This document shows, in pieces, positions 26,865 through 35,464 of a stretch of 64,000 bases of DNA. The notes under the pieces were generated by a model. It searched no databases, was not told the origin of the DNA, and saw nothing but the letters and a program-made list of their open reading frames with translations. Source of the DNA: Desulfuromonadaceae bacterium. GTDB taxonomy: Bacteria > Desulfobacterota > Desulfuromonadia > Desulfuromonadales > JAHYIW01. The position numbers were made by a program, and so were the translations under genes. Position 1 is the stretch's first letter, and every line of letters begins with the position of its first letter. The DNA lies in assembly GCA_019429445.1 (NCBI GenBank), contig JAHYIW010000003.1:62001-126000 (forward strand). The letters run 5' to 3'.

Positions 26865-29546
26865 ATGAATTTTTGGATGCACCTCAGTCCTGAATATCTG
26901 GAGAAGGAATATCGTCGCTGGCAGGCTGATCCTGATTCGGTGGCTGCCGATCGGCAGCTTTTTTTCAGCGGGTTCGATCTGGCGCTGGAGACAAAAACGC
27001 CGCTTGCTGCAGAACCGGCGCTGAAGGAATCAGCGGTTCAGTCGCTGCTCTATCGGTATCGTGATCTGGGTCATTTGCAGGCCGCCATCAATCCGCTCGA
27101 CCCTGCCCCCGCGACGCATCCCCGGCTCGCCCTGGAGTCCTTCGGCCTTGATGAAAACGATCTCGATCGAGTCTTTCATTCGGTGCGTTTCGAAAAAGAA
27201 AGCGCCACCCTGCGTGAAATCCTTGCCATCCTTGGCGACACCTATTGCCGCAGCGTCGGAGTGGAGTTCATGCATATCCAGAATCCGGTCGAGCGCGACT
27301 GGTTGAAGGAGCGGATGGAACCGTGTCGCAATCGGCCGCAGCTAAGTCGCGAGACAAAGCTCGCGGTGCTCGGAAAGATTCAGGAAGCGGCCCTTTTTGA
27401 GCGATTTCTGCAGCGCAAATTTGTCGGCCAGAAGCGCTTTTCCCTCGAAGGTGGCGAGACGTTGATTCCGCTCCTTGATGCCCTGGTCGAACACGCTGCC
27501 CGCAGTGGCGTTCGCGACCTGGTGATGGGGATGTCGCACCGCGGGCGGCTGAATGTGCTGGCCAACATTTTACGCAAACCGCTGGAGAATATTTTTGCCG
27601 AATTCGCCGACAACCTCGAACTCGGTTTTATCGGTGACGGTGACGTCAAATACCACAAAGGGTTTTCAACCGACCGCAAGCTCCCCTCCGGGGCGACGAT
27701 TCATCTGACTGTCGCTCCCAATCCGAGCCATCTTGAAGCGGTCGATCCGGTGGTGATCGGCAAATCTCGCGCGCGTCACAATCTGCATGGTCCGGGGGGG
27801 AAACAAAAGGTGCTCCCGGTATTGATTCACGGAGATGCGGCTTTTGCCGGGCAGGGGCTGGTTGCCGAGACCCTCAACCTGTCGCAGATTGATGGTTATC
27901 AGGTCGGCGGTACGCTGCATGTTATTGTTAATAATCAAATCGGCTTTACCGCCACGGCGAAAGATGCCCGCTCGACCCCCTATGCCACCGATGTTGCCAA
28001 GATGCTCCAGGCACCGATCTTTCATATCCACGGCGAAGATCCCGAGGCGGCGGTTTTCGTCGCCGAACTGGCCTTTGATTATCGACAGCGTTTTGCCAAA
28101 GACGCTGTGGTTGAGATCTGCTGCTACCGTCGGCATGGGCATAATGAAGGGGATGAGCCATCTTTTACTCAACCGCTGATGTATGCCAGGATCAAGGATC
28201 GCCCGCCGATCGATAAGGTTTACGCCGAGCAGCTGGTGGCGGAGGGGGTTCCCCCTGCGGCGATCGACGCGTTGGCGCAGGAGGTCACCGCCAGGCTGGA
28301 GACGGCGCTGGAAGCTGCGCCGCAACCGGCCGAAGTGGGTTATCAAGAGAAGTGGGCGAGGGTGCAGCGGGATTATTCGCCGCAGCAACCGGTCACCGCA
28401 GTTGCGGCGAAAACCCTTCAGCAGCTGGGGAAGAAACTGGCGCACGTTCCGTCCGGGTTCGCGCTGCATCCGAAAGTGGAAAAGTTGTTGCACGGACGCC
28501 TGGCGGCACTGGAGTCAGGCGCGGCAATCGACTGGGGAAACGCCGAGGCCCTGGCTTTTGCCAGCCTGCTGGCGGAGGGAGTGCCAGTGCGGGTTTCAGG
28601 GCAGGATTCACGGCGCGGGACGTTTAATCACCGTCACGCCATGCTGGTCGATCAGCGCAATGGCGCGCTGTTCACGCCTTATGCGGCACTGGGAAGAGGA
28701 CAGGCAGCGGCACAGTTTTACAACAGTATGCTCTCCGAGGCGGCAGTCCTTGGTTTTGAATACGGATATTCGCTGGAGACCCCCGAAGGGCTGACGATCT
28801 GGGAGGCGCAGTTCGGCGATTTTGCCAACGGTGCCCAGGTGATCATCGACCAGTTTATTGCCGGCGGGATTTCCAAGTGGGATCGCGCCAGCGGGATTAC
28901 CCTGTTCCTGCCGCATGGCTATGAGGGGCAGGGGGCGGAGCATTCCAGCGCCCGAATCGAACGCTATCTGCAACTGTGTGCCGAAGAGAATCTGCTGGTC
29001 ACTTACCCGAGTTCCCCGGCCCAGTTTTTTCATCTGCTGCGGCGACAGGTCAAGCTGCCCTACCGGCGTCCGCTGGTCGTCTTTACCCCGAAAAGTCTGC
29101 TGCGCAATCCGCTTTGTCGTTCAAGTGTGCGAGAACTGAGTAGTGGCACGTTTCAGCCAGTGCTTCCTGCAACCAGCGACCCGCAGGCAACGCGGCGGGT
29201 GCTGGTGTGCTGTGGGAAAATTTACTACGAACTGCTGGCCCGGCTCAATGAGGAACAGCGTGACGATGTCGCCCTGATCCGTGTTGAGCAACTCTATCCG
29301 CTGCATACCGAGCTGCTCAGCGCTGCGCTGGAACCGTATCGCGCTTTAGATCGACCACTGTTCTGGGTGCAGGAAGAGCCTGAAAATATGGGGGCATGGC
29401 GTCACTTGCGTCCGCAGCTGGCAGCGCTGGCAGCCGGTGAGGTCGGCTATTTTGGACGTGAGGCTGCGGCGGTTCCGGCGGTCGGTTTGCATCGTCTGCA
29501 CCTGGAGGAACAGCAACACATCATCGACGCGGCGTTGACCCTTTAA
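26865..29546 (+). CDS. sucA: 2-oxoglutarate dehydrogenase E1 component
   Basis: The 893-residue thiamine-diphosphate enzyme (E. coli 933) has the N-terminal 'LSPEYLEKEYRRW' E2-binding segment, 'GMSHRGRLNVL', 'KYHKGFSTDR' and 'NPSHLEAVDPVV'. The ThDP site is 'FHIHGEDPEAAVFVAELAFDYR', followed by 'CCYRRHGHNEGDEP'. 'RDSRRGTFNHRHA'-type 'QDSRRGTFNHRHA' and 'LPHGYEGQGAEHSSAR' lie in the C-terminal half. It decarboxylates 2-oxoglutarate in the TCA cycle. GGGGGAG precedes the ATG. It heads an operon with E2 and E3. Confidence 0.96.
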   Translation: MNFWMHLSPEYLEKEYRRWQADPDSVAADRQLFFSGFDLALETKTPLAAEPALKESAVQSLLYRYRDLGHLQAAINPLDPAPATHPRLALESFGLDENDLDRVFHSVRFEKESATLREILAILGDTYCRSVGVEFMHIQNPVERDWLKERMEPCRNRPQLSRETKLAVLGKIQEAALFERFLQRKFVGQKRFSLEGGETLIPLLDALVEHAARSGVRDLVMGMSHRGRLNVLANILRKPLENIFAEFADNLELGFIGDGDVKYHKGFSTDRKLPSGATIHLTVAPNPSHLEAVDPVVIGKSRARHNLHGPGGKQKVLPVLIHGDAAFAGQGLVAETLNLSQIDGYQVGGTLHVIVNNQIGFTATAKDARSTPYATDVAKMLQAPIFHIHGEDPEAAVFVAELAFDYRQRFAKDAVVEICCYRRHGHNEGDEPSFTQPLMYARIKDRPPIDKVYAEQLVAEGVPPAAIDALAQEVTARLETALEAAPQPAEVGYQEKWARVQRDYSPQQPVTAVAAKTLQQLGKKLAHVPSGFALHPKVEKLLHGRLAALESGAAIDWGNAEALAFASLLAEGVPVRVSGQDSRRGTFNHRHAMLVDQRNGALFTPYAALGRGQAAAQFYNSMLSEAAVLGFEYGYSLETPEGLTIWEAQFGDFANGAQVIIDQFIAGGISKWDRASGITLFLPHGYEGQGAEHSSARIERYLQLCAEENLLVTYPSSPAQFFHLLRRQVKLPYRRPLVVFTPKSLLRNPLCRSSVRELSSGTFQPVLPATSDPQATRRVLVCCGKIYYELLARLNEEQRDDVALIRVEQLYPLHTELLSAALEPYRALDRPLFWVQEEPENMGAWRHLRPQLAALAAGEVGYFGREAAAVPAVGLHRLHLEEQQHIIDAALTL

Positions 29547-29565
29547 CGTAACTGTTCAGATCTTC

Positions 29566-29616
29566 TGTGGGAGCGGCTTTAGCCGCGAATCATCGCGCCT
29601 GAAGGTGGCTCCTACA
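29566..29616. repeat. REP-like palindrome (GGAGCGGCTTTAGCC type)
   Basis: TGTGGGAGCGGCTTTAGCCG forms the left arm and GGCTCCTACA the right arm of an imperfect palindrome. This resembles the widespread bacterial REP motif 'GTAGGAGCGGCTTCAGCCGCG'. It lies between sucA and sucB. Confidence 0.65.
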
Positions 29617-29618
29617 GC

Positions 29619-29701
29619 GTCATTCCGGCATGATTTTAGCCGGAATCCAGATTTTTCAGGGTTGAAAGTCTGGATCCCCGACAGGATCCTTCGGGGATGA
29701 C
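29619..29701. repeat. composite inverted repeat (GTCATTCCGG...GGGGATGAC)
   Basis: Two hairpins (ATTCCGGC/GCCGGAAT and ATCCCCGA/TTCGGGGAT) are nested in outer arms GTCAT...ATGAC and CCAGA...TCTGG. This is a common intergenic repeat design in many proteobacteria. It may modulate the sucA/sucB mRNA. Confidence 0.6.
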
Positions 29702-29787
29702 GACCCTTGGACGGGTAGGTGGATAGTTACCCTTTAACCAACTTTAACCCATTTTTACAAGCCCTACTAATCAATATGGAGTCTTTT

Positions 29788-30966
29788 ATGGATGTCAAAA
29801 TACCGGCAGTCGGCGAGTCGATCCTCGAGGGGCTGATTGCCAAGTGGCATAAAAAAACGGGTGATACGGTGCAAAAAGACGAATTGATCTGCGAATTTGA
29901 AACCGACAAAGTCACCGTTGAAATCCGTGCCGATGCGGCGGGGACGATTGCGCTGCAGGCGGCAGAAGGTGAAACGCTGCCGATCGGTGCGACCATTGCC
30001 ACGATCGATGCAAGCGCGGCTGTCCAGGACACCGCGCCGACTGTGACCAGAACCGCGAAAAGTTCTGGCGCGGCGCCGATCAATCCCGGTGCGCGACAAC
30101 TGGCGGAAGAACGTGGCATCGATCCGGCAACACTGCACGGGAGCGGTCGCGATGGTCGGGTGATCGTCGCTGATGTGTTGACGGCGAGCGCCACCGTGGC
30201 GGACCAGGAGACGACTACGGTAACTCCCGCAAGGGAATCCCCACCGACTGAGTGGCACGATGCAGCAGAGCGGACCACCCGCAAACCGATGTCCCCGCTG
30301 CGCAAAAAAATTGCCGAGCGGTTGCTTCAGGCGCGGCAGCAGACGGCGATGCTGACCACCTTCAACGAAGCGGATATGAGTCATATCATCAGGCTGCGCC
30401 GTGAACATCAGGAACATTTCATGGCCCGGCACCAGGTCAAGCTGGGGTTCATGTCGTTCTTTGTCAAGGCGACGGTGGCTGCACTCAAGGAATTCCCTGA
30501 GGTCAACGCACAGATCGACGGCGACGATATTGTTTATCATCACGCGCAGCACATTGGCATTGCGGTCGGCGGCAAGAAGGGGTTGGTGGTGCCGGTATTG
30601 CGCGACGCTGACCAGCTGAGTTTCGCGGCGATCGAACGTCAGATTGCGGAGTTCGGGGAAAAAGTCAGCACTAACAAGATTGCCCTGGCGGAGCTGGAGG
30701 GCGGCACTTTCACCATCAGCAACGGCGGGGTTTACGGCTCTTTATTGAGCACGCCGATCCTCAATGTTCCGCAAAGCGGGGTGCTCGGCATGCACGCGAT
30801 TCAGGAGCGCCCGGTGGCCCGCGATGGCGAAATTGTTATTTGTCCGATGATGTATCTGGCGTTGAGTTATGATCATCGTCTTGTCGATGGTCGTCAGGCG
30901 GTCGGTTGTCTCAAACGCATCAAGGATCTGGTTGAGGCTCCGGAAGAGTTGATTCTCGAACTGTGA
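29788..30966 (+). CDS. sucB: dihydrolipoamide succinyltransferase (E2)
   Basis: The 392-residue protein has one lipoyl domain (about 1-75) with lipoyl-Lys41 in 'ETDKVTVE'. An Ala/Thr linker, an E3-binding domain (about 99-131, 'ARQLAEERGIDPATLHGSGRDGRV') and the catalytic domain (about 160-392) with 'SYDHRLVDGRQAV' follow. The succinyl-specific reading rests on the E1 neighbour. The ATG at 29788 follows GGAG by seven bases; a longer in-frame reading from 29719 lacks homology. Confidence 0.94.
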   Translation: MDVKIPAVGESILEGLIAKWHKKTGDTVQKDELICEFETDKVTVEIRADAAGTIALQAAEGETLPIGATIATIDASAAVQDTAPTVTRTAKSSGAAPINPGARQLAEERGIDPATLHGSGRDGRVIVADVLTASATVADQETTTVTPARESPPTEWHDAAERTTRKPMSPLRKKIAERLLQARQQTAMLTTFNEADMSHIIRLRREHQEHFMARHQVKLGFMSFFVKATVAALKEFPEVNAQIDGDDIVYHHAQHIGIAVGGKKGLVVPVLRDADQLSFAAIERQIAEFGEKVSTNKIALAELEGGTFTISNGGVYGSLLSTPILNVPQSGVLGMHAIQERPVARDGEIVICPMMYLALSYDHRLVDGRQAVGCLKRIKDLVEAPEELILEL

Positions 30967-31013
30967 AGGGGGGAACATCCATGCCCTTACAAAAAATAAT
31001 TACGGAGCAAGAA

Positions 31014-32432
31014 ATGGCGGAGGATATTTTTGATCTGGTGGTGATCGGCGGTGGCCCTGGCGGTTATGTCGCGGCAATCCGTGCGGCGCAACTGGGGGAG
31101 CGGGTGGTGGTGGTTGAACAACGCGCAACTCTGGGGGGGGTCTGTCTCAACGAAGGGTGCATTCCGAGTAAAGCGTTGCTTGATTCGAGTGAATATTTTT
31201 CCCTGGCGCGGGATGAATTTGCCGGGCATGGGATCGACATTGAAGCGCCGCGACTCAATCTGGCGCGGATGCAGGAGCGCAAGGCCGAAGTGGTCACCAA
31301 ACTGACCGGCGGCATCGCTCTGCTGTTTAAAAAACATAAGATCAAACATATTCAGGCACGTGGTATCCTTGGGGACACGGGGGAGGGAGGGCGACATGTT
31401 CGGTTGGTGGATGCCGCTGACGGCCTTCCGGCAGAGCTGGTCGGGCGGAAGGTTTTGCTGGCTACCGGGGGGCAGCCGCAGGGGTTGTCCGAACTGCCCT
31501 TTGACGGACAGCGGATTGTTGATTCGACCGCCGCGCTGGCGTTTACCCAGGTTCCCGAACATTTGGTGGTGATCGGCGGCGGCTTTATCGGTCTGGAACT
31601 CGGGTCGGTTTGGCGCCGCCTCGGAGCCAAAGTTACGGTGGTCGAGATGCTGCCCCATATCCTGCCGCAGATTGATCGTAAAATTGCCGCTACGCTGCAA
31701 CGCGCGTTGCACAAGCAAGGGTTTAAATTTCATTTGCAGAGCAAGGTCACCGCCTGGAAAGAAGACGGGGAAAGGATCAAAGCGACGGTCACCGGGCCGA
31801 AAGGGGCGGATGAACTTGTTTGCGACAAGCTGCTGGTGGCGATCGGGCGTAAACCGGTAACGGCCGGGCTGGGGCTCGAAGAGGCTGGCGTTGCGCTGAC
31901 CGCTGCCGGGCGGGTTCAGGTGGATGTCGATTATCGAACCAGTGCCGCCGGAGTTTATGCCCTTGGTGATCTGATCGACGGTCCGCCGCTGGCGCACAAG
32001 GCGATGGAGGAAGGGGTTGCCTTTGTCGAACGGCAACATGGACGCCAGACCAGGGTCGATCTTGAGCTGATTCCCGGCGTGGTCTATACCATGCCGGAAG
32101 TCGCGACGATCGGCAAGACCGAGGAACAACTGCAAGGTGCCGGGACCGACTATGCGGTTGGCAAGTTCACCTTTCTCGCCAGCGGACGTGCCCACTGTCT
32201 GGCCGCAACCGAGGGGCTGGTCAAGGTGCTCGCCGCACCCGTGGATGGCCGGATCCTTGGCGTGCATATTGTCGGGGCACGGGCCTCAGAACTGATCGCC
32301 GAGGCAACCGCAGTGATGAGTTTTTCCGGCAGCGTGCGCGATATTGCGGCAACGGTTCACGCACATCCGACGCTGGCCGAGGCATTTAAAGAGGCGGCGC
32401 TGGCGGTCGAGAAGGCGGCAATACATGGTTGA
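31014..32432 (+). CDS. lpdA: dihydrolipoamide dehydrogenase (E3)
   Basis: The 472-residue flavoenzyme reoxidises the lipoyl group of E2. FAD motif 'VVIGGGPGGYVAAIRAAQLG', redox disulfide 'GGVCLNEGCIPSK' (Cys44/49), NAD motif 'VVIGGGFIGLELGSVWRRLG' and C-terminal catalytic 'HAHPTLAEAFKEA' are present. Two starts have ribosome binding sites: ATG 31014 (GGAG, 7 bases), chosen because homology starts there, and ATG 30981 (AGGGGGG), which would add 11 residues. The stop overlaps the next gene's start. Confidence 0.94.
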   Translation: MAEDIFDLVVIGGGPGGYVAAIRAAQLGERVVVVEQRATLGGVCLNEGCIPSKALLDSSEYFSLARDEFAGHGIDIEAPRLNLARMQERKAEVVTKLTGGIALLFKKHKIKHIQARGILGDTGEGGRHVRLVDAADGLPAELVGRKVLLATGGQPQGLSELPFDGQRIVDSTAALAFTQVPEHLVVIGGGFIGLELGSVWRRLGAKVTVVEMLPHILPQIDRKIAATLQRALHKQGFKFHLQSKVTAWKEDGERIKATVTGPKGADELVCDKLLVAIGRKPVTAGLGLEEAGVALTAAGRVQVDVDYRTSAAGVYALGDLIDGPPLAHKAMEEGVAFVERQHGRQTRVDLELIPGVVYTMPEVATIGKTEEQLQGAGTDYAVGKFTFLASGRAHCLAATEGLVKVLAAPVDGRILGVHIVGARASELIAEATAVMSFSGSVRDIAATVHAHPTLAEAFKEAALAVEKAAIHG

Positions 32433-33180
32433 CGGGTGCGTCGACCGCTTCGATCCGGCACGGGTACGCGCCGTTCTCTTTGATCTTGACGGAACCCTGC
32501 TGGATGTCGATATGTCGCGCTTTATTCCTGTTTATCTTGAGCGACTGGCTGGACATTTTTCCGATCTGGTCGCCCCCGAGCGCTTTGCGCGGACGATGCG
32601 CAGACTGATCTCGGCACTTCTTGAGGCAGACGACGGGCGCTTGAATGCGCTGGTGGTTGCGGAGGTGCTGGAACGACGACTGGGGATCGATCCGCTGGTC
32701 GGCGCGGTTCGATTCAGAAACTTTTATGCACAAAGCCTTGCCGGATTACAATCGTTGGTGACGCCTTTGCCACAAGCGCAGGCGCTTTTGCTCACTTGTC
32801 TTGAACGGGGGATGCAGGTGGTCATCGCGACCAACCCGGTCTTTCCGCGCGAGGTGGTTGCGGCCCGGCTGGAGTGGGCCGGGATCGGCGCATTGCCTTA
32901 CGCATTGGTTACGTCACTGGAAAACAGCCATTATTGTAAACCGCACCCTGGTTATTTCCGCCAGGTACTGACGAAACTCGGCTTGTCTGCCGCTGAAGTG
33001 GTGATGGTTGGCAACGATACGGAACATGATCTGGCGGCCCGCAAAGTGGGCATCCCGACCTTCCTGGTCGACCCCTGGTTAATTGAGCGGAACGGTCCCC
33101 ATTACAGCTGTGATTGGCGTGGTGATCACACACAACTGGGAATTTTTCTGGAAACCCTTGGAACGCCTGGTAAAAATTGA
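32425..33180 (+). CDS. HAD-superfamily hydrolase
   Basis: The 251-residue protein has HAD motif I 'VLFDLDGTLLDVD' (nucleophile Asp20, Asp22), motif II 'VIATNP', a Lys in 'YCKPHPGYF' and motif III/IV 'MVGNDTEHDLAARKVG'. A helical cap (about 30-110) fits a phosphatase acting on a small phosphorylated metabolite, unidentified. It overlaps the end of lpdA by eight bases, so it is translationally coupled to the 2-oxoglutarate dehydrogenase genes. That suggests removal of a side product or a metabolite-repair role, but this is only inference. Confidence 0.85.
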   Translation: MVDGCVDRFDPARVRAVLFDLDGTLLDVDMSRFIPVYLERLAGHFSDLVAPERFARTMRRLISALLEADDGRLNALVVAEVLERRLGIDPLVGAVRFRNFYAQSLAGLQSLVTPLPQAQALLLTCLERGMQVVIATNPVFPREVVAARLEWAGIGALPYALVTSLENSHYCKPHPGYFRQVLTKLGLSAAEVVMVGNDTEHDLAARKVGIPTFLVDPWLIERNGPHYSCDWRGDHTQLGIFLETLGTPGKN

Positions 33181-33303
33181 CAATCTGGCAAATTTCCGTT
33201 ACTCTGCCCGAGTTCGTTGCTGGGAAATCCCCTGTGCGGCAACCGTTCCTGGCTCGCCGCAGTGTGTGGCGGTTAGATGGGCGCGGTAACTATTGGAGGT
33301 AGC

Positions 33304-33573
33304 ATGGCCAAACTGGTTGACAATCCTAAGCTTGCATTCCGCCTGGCGCGGGCGATTATCTCCGATATCGCGCTTTACAACCAGGAAAAGGTCAAGGACG
33401 GGATAAAAAACGACAACATCTTCGATGCGCTCGCCGAAGAGCTGCAAGAGGGCCGGGAGCATTTTCATGGCCGGGTTGACCCCGCGCTCACCGAGCGGGA
33501 TCAGCTCTTTGATCGGGCAATTGTTGATGTCATGATCAAGCAGGCAGGCAAGATCGAAAGCCCCATCTGGTAA
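33304..33573 (+). CDS. small conserved protein of unknown function
   Basis: The 89-residue, charged, mostly helical protein starts 'MAKLVDNPKLAFRLARAIISDIALYN' and ends 'GKIESPIW'. I recall similar proteins from Geobacter and relatives, with no known function. GGAGG lies 5 bases before the ATG, which I prefer to an in-frame GTG-type extension to 33277. It has no membrane segment, signal or Cys. Its TAA is directly followed by the rluD ATG, so the two genes are cotranscribed. Confidence 0.75.
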   Translation: MAKLVDNPKLAFRLARAIISDIALYNQEKVKDGIKNDNIFDALAEELQEGREHFHGRVDPALTERDQLFDRAIVDVMIKQAGKIESPIW

Positions 33574-34575
33574 ATGGCTGACCACAGGGCACTGGTCTTT
33601 CCTCCCGGACAGCCCCCCGAACGGATTGACCGGTTTTTGGCCAGGACGTTGCCGGAGCTGTCACGTTCGCAATTGAAAAAGCTGATCGACGATGGCCAGG
33701 TCATTATTGACGGCAGTACCATTAAAGCGGGAACGAAGCTGAAGGGTGGTGAAACCCTGTCGGTGACACTCCCGGAGCCGGTCCCGACGCAGACCCTTCC
33801 CCAGGCAATTCCCCTTACCATCCTCTACGAAGATCCGGTTCTGATTGTCATCGACAAACCGGCCGGGCTGGTTGTTCATCCCGCCGCCGGGCATGGCGAT
33901 GGCACGCTGGTGAATGCATTGTTGCATCATTGCGACGATCTGTCCGGAGTCGGAGGGGAGTTACGTCCAGGGATTGTGCATCGGTTGGACAAGGACACCT
34001 CCGGGGTGCTGGTCGCAGCGAAAAATGATGCGGCGCATCAGTCCCTGGCGCAGCAATTCAGTGAACATCGTGTTAACCGCCGCTATCAGGCGTTGATTCA
34101 CGGGATATTACCGACCCCGCGCGGCACGATTGATCAGCCGATTGGTCGCCACCCAACGCAACGCAAAAAGATGAGTGGCAAGGGGCGCGGGGGGCGTCGG
34201 GCAGTCACTCACTGGAAAGTTTTACGCAGCTACGAGGATGACCGTTTGAGCCTGGTGGAATTGCGCCTCGAAACCGGGCGGACCCATCAGATCCGGGTCC
34301 ATCTTGCTGAGTACAACCATCCCCTGGTAGGGGATCAGACCTATGGCAGAGATCCGCGCAAGTGCGTCAAGGATGAGCATTTGTGTGCGTTGATCCGTGC
34401 TTTGGGGCGTCAGGCGCTGCACGCCCGGCTGCTCGGCTTTAGTCATCCGCTAACCGGTGAATATTGCGAATTCACAAGTCCTCTGCCGACCGATATGGCC
34501 CGCTTGGTGGATTATCTCGATGAAAAATACGGTACTGCGGAGCCCGTTTCGCCATGCCCGGACGAGAAGGAATGA
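33574..34575 (+). CDS. rluD: 23S rRNA pseudouridine synthase RluD-family
   Basis: The 333-residue enzyme has an N-terminal S4 RNA-binding domain (about 16-75, 'RSQLKKLIDDGQVIIDG'). The RluA-type catalytic domain has Asp139 in 'HRLDKDTSGVLVAAKN', the same position as in E. coli RluD, and 'LETGRTHQIRVHLAEYNHPLVGDQTYG'. It isomerises uridines in helix 69 of 23S rRNA in the family paradigm. The downstream neighbour pgeF is the usual partner (rluD-yfiH) and overlaps its end. Confidence 0.93.
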   Translation: MADHRALVFPPGQPPERIDRFLARTLPELSRSQLKKLIDDGQVIIDGSTIKAGTKLKGGETLSVTLPEPVPTQTLPQAIPLTILYEDPVLIVIDKPAGLVVHPAAGHGDGTLVNALLHHCDDLSGVGGELRPGIVHRLDKDTSGVLVAAKNDAAHQSLAQQFSEHRVNRRYQALIHGILPTPRGTIDQPIGRHPTQRKKMSGKGRGGRRAVTHWKVLRSYEDDRLSLVELRLETGRTHQIRVHLAEYNHPLVGDQTYGRDPRKCVKDEHLCALIRALGRQALHARLLGFSHPLTGEYCEFTSPLPTDMARLVDYLDEKYGTAEPVSPCPDEKE

Positions 34576-34577
34576 TA

Positions 34578-35372
34578 ATGAAATTTGCACACGAGGGTAA
34601 AATTGGTTATCTGCAACCGACCTGGGCGGAACATTGCGGCGTTCGCGCCGGGTTTACCGGGAGGAATGGTGGCGTCAGTCGGGCACCGTTCAACTCGCTG
34701 AATCTGGGGTACAATACCGACGATCTGGCGGTCAATGTCGAGGGGAATCGTTCGACCCTGACCCGCGCCTTCGGGTTGCGCCCGCACCAGTTACTGACAG
34801 TTAATCAGGTCCATGGCAGCGATGTCCTGCTGGTCAATGAACCGAACCCCGACCTGTCATACTTTCTGAGTGTCGCATGCGATGCTGTGGTTACCGATCA
34901 ACCGAAAATCATGGTCGGTATTCTGACCGCCGACTGCTACCCGGTGCTGCTGGTCGATTCGCAACGCAAGGTTGCGGGCGTCGTTCATGTTGGCTGGCGT
35001 GGCGCGGCGTACAGCCTGATCGAGAAAACCGTTCAGGTCATGCATGCCGAATATGGCTGTCGACCGGAACAGTTACTGGCGGCGGTCGGTCCCGGTATCG
35101 GCGCGCATGCCTACCAGGTCGATCGTCCGGTGCGCGATGCTTTCCGCCATGGAGCGGGGCGCTGGGACGAAATTTCCGTTGAGGTCGCGTTGGGGAAATG
35201 GCACCTCGACCTGCGCCGTTGTTGCGAACTGCAACTCAATGCAGCGGGACTGTTGGCGCACAAGATCGAGATCGCCAGGGAGTGTACCTGTTGTCACCGC
35301 GAGACGTTGTTCTCCCATCGGCGGGATAAAGGGCAGACCGGTCGCCAGCTTGGGTTTGTATTGATCGATTGA
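34578..35372 (+). CDS. pgeF: peptidoglycan editing factor PgeF (YfiH/LACC1 family)
   Basis: The 264-residue multicopper-fold hydrolase has zinc/copper-site residues in 'VHGSDV', 'TADCYPVLL' and 'GVVHVGWRGAAYSLIEKTV', and 'PGIGAHAYQVDRPV' after them. In E. coli the enzyme removes misincorporated L-Ser from UDP-MurNAc precursors. The ATG at 34578 follows AAGGA at 6 bases and lies 3 bases after the rluD stop; another ATG two codons earlier is possible. Confidence 0.88.
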   Translation: MKFAHEGKIGYLQPTWAEHCGVRAGFTGRNGGVSRAPFNSLNLGYNTDDLAVNVEGNRSTLTRAFGLRPHQLLTVNQVHGSDVLLVNEPNPDLSYFLSVACDAVVTDQPKIMVGILTADCYPVLLVDSQRKVAGVVHVGWRGAAYSLIEKTVQVMHAEYGCRPEQLLAAVGPGIGAHAYQVDRPVRDAFRHGAGRWDEISVEVALGKWHLDLRRCCELQLNAAGLLAHKIEIARECTCCHRETLFSHRRDKGQTGRQLGFVLID

Positions 35373-35464
35373 TTTATTAATTTCGGGGGGCGTGAGGGAC
35401 TGCACCGAGGTCCTCATCACCGGTCAGGATGAATTTTTTTGCGGAATCTGGAAAGTGATTGTTT

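Noticed and set aside
30987-32267. 426-codon minus-strand frame opposite lpdA
   Set aside because: Antisense shadow of a high-GC gene; the protein composition is Pro/Gln/Arg-rich and matches nothing.
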